Source: Hasllibacter halocynthiae (GTDB taxonomy: Bacteria > Pseudomonadota > Alphaproteobacteria > Rhodobacterales > Rhodobacteraceae). From it: a DNA stretch of 64,000 nt. Every line of letters starts with the position of its first letter. The stretch's first letter is position 1. Location of the stretch: assembly GCF_003003095.1 (NCBI RefSeq), contig NZ_PVTT01000002.1:558001-622000 (forward strand), given 5' to 3'. The notes beneath the pieces were generated by a model. It was given only the letters and a program-made list of their open reading frames with translations. It was not told the origin of the DNA and searched no databases. Positions 61,690-64,000 of the stretch are shown here, piece after piece. Position numbers and translations under genes: made by a program.

Positions 61690-63552
61690 ATGCACGCGAA
61701 GATGGCGGCGCTGCCGCGGAACGCCAAGGGGGCGCTTCTGGCGCTGCTCGACGGGGCGCTCGTCGTCCTCTCCTACTGGGCCGCGGTCTCGCTGCGGATG
61801 TCGGACCCCTGGGCCGCGCCCGTGCTGGGGGCAGGGCTTCCGGCGCTCGGCGTGGCGCTCAGCGCCGGGGTGGCGCTCTGGTGGGCGCTGCGCATCCATT
61901 CGATCAAGGTGACGACCTCGGGCGGCCGGTCGCTGCTCCGCGTCTTCGGCTGGTGCGCCTGCGTGTCCCTCGTGACCACGCTCGCCAACGCGGCGCTGGG
62001 CCTCGGGCTGCCCCGGACCGTGCCCCTCGTGATGGGGGCGCTGATGCTCGGCGGGGCGCCGGCCGCGCGCCTGCTTGCGCAGTCGCTGCTCCTGGCGGGG
62101 CACGCCCGCGCCTCCGTGCCGGTGGCCGTCTACGGCGCCGGCGCCGCGGGGGTGCAGATGGTCTCGGCGCTGCAGGCCTCCCACGAGTATCGGCCCGTGG
62201 CGCTCGTCGACGACAACCCGGCGCTGCACGGCGTCGTCGTCTCCGGCCTCGAGGTGGTCGGCGCCGACGCCCTGGGGGCGCTGGTCGCACGGGGCGCGGT
62301 GCGCCGGGTGATCGTCGCGATCCCCTCTCTCGGCGCCGCGGCGCGCCGGCGGCTGATCGGCCGGCTCGACGCGCTGGGCGTCCCGGTCGAGGCGCTTCCC
62401 TCCTATGTCGAGATGGTCGGCGCCGGCACCCTGCGCGAGGCGCTGCGCCCCGTCGCCCTCGAGGACCTCCTCGGGCGCGAGGCGGTCGCGCTGGACATGC
62501 CCGCGATCCGGGCCGCCTACAGGGGGCGGTCGGTCCTCGTCAGCGGGGCCGGCGGCTCGATCGGGTCCGAGCTGTGCCGCCAGGCGATCACCGCCGGCGC
62601 CGCCCGCCTCGTGCTGCTCGAGCGGTCCGAATACGCCCTCTACGCCATCGAGCGCGAGCTGGCGCCCCTCGCGGACGGGGCGGGCTGCGCCCTCGTGCCC
62701 GCGCTGGGCGACGTCGCCGACGGGCGCGCCTGCGAGGGGCTGCTGCGCGCGCACGGGGTCGAGACCGTCCTGCACGCCGCCGCCTACAAGCACGTCCCCA
62801 TCGTGGAGGGGAACGAGGCCGCCGGCGTGCGGAACAACGCCCTCGGGACCCGCGCCTTCGCCGAGGCCGCCGCGCGCGCGGGGGTGGGGCGGTTCGTCCT
62901 CGTCTCGACCGACAAGGCGGTCCGCCCGCCCAACGTGATGGGCGCGACGAAGCGCATGGCCGAGATCGCCGTGCAGGACCTCCAGCGCCGGACGCGCGGC
63001 ACGGTCTTCTCCATGGTGCGCTTCGGCAACGTCCTGGGCTCGTCGGGATCTGTGATCCCGCTCTTCCGGGCGCAGATCGAGAAGGGCGGCCCCGTCACCC
63101 TCACCGATCCGGGGGTCACGCGCTACTTCATGACCATCCCGGAGGCCGCGCGCCTCGTGATGCTGGCCGGGACCTTCGCCGAAGGGGGCGAGGTGTTCGT
63201 CCTCGACATGGGCGCGCCGGTGCGCATCCACGACCTCGCCCGCCAGATGATCGAGCTGTCCGGCCTGACCGTGCGCGACGCGGACCGGCCGGACGGCGAC
63301 ATCGCCATCGAGGTGACGGGCCTGCGCCCGGGCGAGAAGCTCCACGAGGAGCTGCTGATCGACGCCGACACCCTCGCGACGCCGCATCCGAAGATCCTGC
63401 GCGCGCAGGAGGGTTGCCCCCCCGGGCCCGTCGTCGCCGGCGTGCTCTCGCGCCTCGAGGGGGCGGCCGGGCGCGGCGATGCCGCCGCCCTCCGGGCGGA
63501 GCTCTCGCGCCTCGTCGACGGGTTCGCGGCGCCCCGGCGCGCCGCCGCCTGA
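61690..63552 (+). CDS. Nucleoside-diphosphate-sugar 4,6-dehydratase, PglF/WbpM type
   Basis: Membrane-bound UDP-GlcNAc 4,6-dehydratase-like enzyme, about 620 residues. Four N-terminal helices (about 10-115) and a first Rossmann domain (VAVYGAGAAGVQMVSAL) precede the catalytic SDR domain: NAD-binding VLVSGAGGSIGSELCRQ, AAAYKHVPIVEGNE, and VSTDKAVRPPNVMGATKR, where Met replaces the usual catalytic Tyr before Lys, as in the PglF/FlaA1 group. FGNVLGSSGSVIPLF and GLRPGEKLHEELL are conserved. It makes the 4-keto sugar for the PglE- and PglD-like enzymes 11 kb away. ATG 61690 is preferred; upstream ATGs add non-conserved residues. Confidence 0.92.
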   Translation: MHAKMAALPRNAKGALLALLDGALVVLSYWAAVSLRMSDPWAAPVLGAGLPALGVALSAGVALWWALRIHSIKVTTSGGRSLLRVFGWCACVSLVTTLANAALGLGLPRTVPLVMGALMLGGAPAARLLAQSLLLAGHARASVPVAVYGAGAAGVQMVSALQASHEYRPVALVDDNPALHGVVVSGLEVVGADALGALVARGAVRRVIVAIPSLGAAARRRLIGRLDALGVPVEALPSYVEMVGAGTLREALRPVALEDLLGREAVALDMPAIRAAYRGRSVLVSGAGGSIGSELCRQAITAGAARLVLLERSEYALYAIERELAPLADGAGCALVPALGDVADGRACEGLLRAHGVETVLHAAAYKHVPIVEGNEAAGVRNNALGTRAFAEAAARAGVGRFVLVSTDKAVRPPNVMGATKRMAEIAVQDLQRRTRGTVFSMVRFGNVLGSSGSVIPLFRAQIEKGGPVTLTDPGVTRYFMTIPEAARLVMLAGTFAEGGEVFVLDMGAPVRIHDLARQMIELSGLTVRDADRPDGDIAIEVTGLRPGEKLHEELLIDADTLATPHPKILRAQEGCPPGPVVAGVLSRLEGAAGRGDAAALRAELSRLVDGFAAPRRAAA

Positions 63553-63577
63553 GGCCCGGCCCGGGGCCCGCTGCGCG

Positions 63578-64000
63578 TCAGAGCATGTAGCGGCTCACGT
63601 CGCCCGCGCGGACCATGTCGCCGAGGTTCGCCTCGACGAAGGCGGCGTCCACGGTGATGCTGTCGCCCGAACGGTCGGGGGCGGTGAAGCCCAGCTCCTC
63701 GAAGACGCGCTCGACCACGGTGTAGAGGCGCCGCGCGCCGATGTTCTCGACCTCGCCGTTCACCTCCGCCGCGATGCGGGCGAGGGCGGCGATCCCGTCC
63801 TCCGTGAACGCGACCTCGACCCCTTCGGTGCCCATCAGGGCGGTGTACTGGCGCGTCAGGGCGTTGTCGGTCTCGGTCAGGATGCGGACGAAGTCCCCTT
63901 CGGTCAGCGCGCGCAGCTCGACGCGGATGGGCAGCCGCCCCTGCAGCTCGGGCAGGAGGTCGGAGGGCTTGGCGACGTGAAAGGCGCCGGACGCGATGAA
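63578..64000 (-). CDS. hslU: ATP-dependent protease ATPase subunit HslU (5' part outside window)
   Basis: C-terminal 140 residues of the HslUV unfoldase. The AAA+ sensor region begins at the window edge with [20 protein letters not shown], then [28 protein letters not shown], and the C-domain with [18 protein letters not shown] (sensor 2 Arg). It ends in VSRYML, the C-terminal peptide that docks into HslV. Convergent with the PglF-like gene across 25 bases. In relatives hslVU follows smr, so the polysaccharide locus separates what are normally neighbours. Confidence 0.96.
   Translation of the reverse strand, partial: FIASGAFHVAKPSDLLPELQGRLPIRVELRALTEGDFVRILTETDNALTRQYTALMGTEGVEVAFTEDGIAALARIAAEVNGEVENIGARRLYTVVERVFEELGFTAPDRSGDSITVDAAFVEANLGDMVRAGDVSRYML

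Overview
The window is 64 kb of very GC-rich chromosome from an alphaproteobacterium, most likely a member of the Rhodobacterales (Paracoccaceae/Roseobacteraceae). The basis is the ori-proximal gene order parB-parA-rsmG-mnmG-mnmE-rho-hemJ | maf-aroE-coaE-dnaQ-secB, two ParB-binding parS sites, hrcA-grpE/rph-rdgB-hemW alongside, and Tim44-like/mltA/smr/hslU further on. Almost all neighbouring genes overlap by 1-8 bases (ATGA, GTGA, TGATG junctions), so starts are often fixed by the stop of the preceding gene. LAYOUT. 1-3.7 kb (minus): a complete-looking carbohydrate ABC importer (ATPase, binding protein, two permeases, the last cut by the window edge). 3.8-8.6 kb (plus): a GntR regulator, a lactonase-like metallo-beta-lactamase-fold hydrolase, a HAD-family protein, a class II aldolase and an FGGY kinase of D-ribulokinase type. 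8.6-12.5 kb (minus): dabB-dabA, an energy-coupled inorganic-carbon uptake pair, with a divergent LysR gene and a 15-bp operator-like palindrome. 13.5-16.6 kb (minus): a second sugar ABC importer that lacks its own ATPase. 16.7-22.5 kb (minus): a seven-gene mrpABCDEFG Na+/H+ antiporter operon. 22.6-28.0 kb: a penicillin-binding-type serine hydrolase, hrcA-grpE, and divergent rph-rdgB-hemW. 28.0-35.2 kb (minus): the parB-to-hemJ segregation, tRNA-modification and termination block, carrying both parS sites inside coding sequence. 35.17-35.53 kb: a gene-free stretch with an AT-rich tract, DnaA-box-like sequences and GANTC sites, the best candidate for oriC. 35.5-42.3 kb: maf-aroE-coaE-dnaQ (plus), secB and an FxsA-like gene (minus), Tim44-like-mltA-smr (plus). 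42.3-45.6 kb: a cardiolipin-synthase-type phospholipase D enzyme, a nuclease-fold protein and a convergent MFS transporter. 46.0-63.6 kb: a polysaccharide locus (O-antigen polymerase-like protein, Amj-like membrane protein, GT4 glycosyltransferase, initiating sugar-phosphate transferase, PglD-, PglE- and PglF-like bacillosamine enzymes, Wza-like exporter, BY-kinase co-polymerase, PPP-type phosphatase) with a DUF2793 gene and a proXWV betaine importer lodged inside it. 63.6-64.0 kb: the 3' end of hslU. HOW THE PARTS WORK TOGETHER. parA/parB with the two parS sites and the putative origin make up the chromosome start region; genes run away from 35.2 kb on both sides. dabBA (CO2/bicarbonate capture driven by an ion gradient) and Mrp (Na+/H+ exchange) are separate operons that both belong to ion-gradient physiology. 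The polysaccharide genes can be read as a bacillosamine-type initiating pathway (PglF, PglE, PglD, PglC-like transferase) feeding one glycosyltransferase, an unusual flippase candidate, a Wzy-like polymerase and a Wza/Wzc-like export machine. The main points worth checking are the oriC candidate, parS sequences written into the first codons of rsmG and mnmG, a CTG start for hemW, an internal deletion in MnmG, the Amj-like protein in the flippase position, and a shared operator motif around the GntR gene. No tRNA, rRNA, CRISPR array, transposase or integrase was seen.
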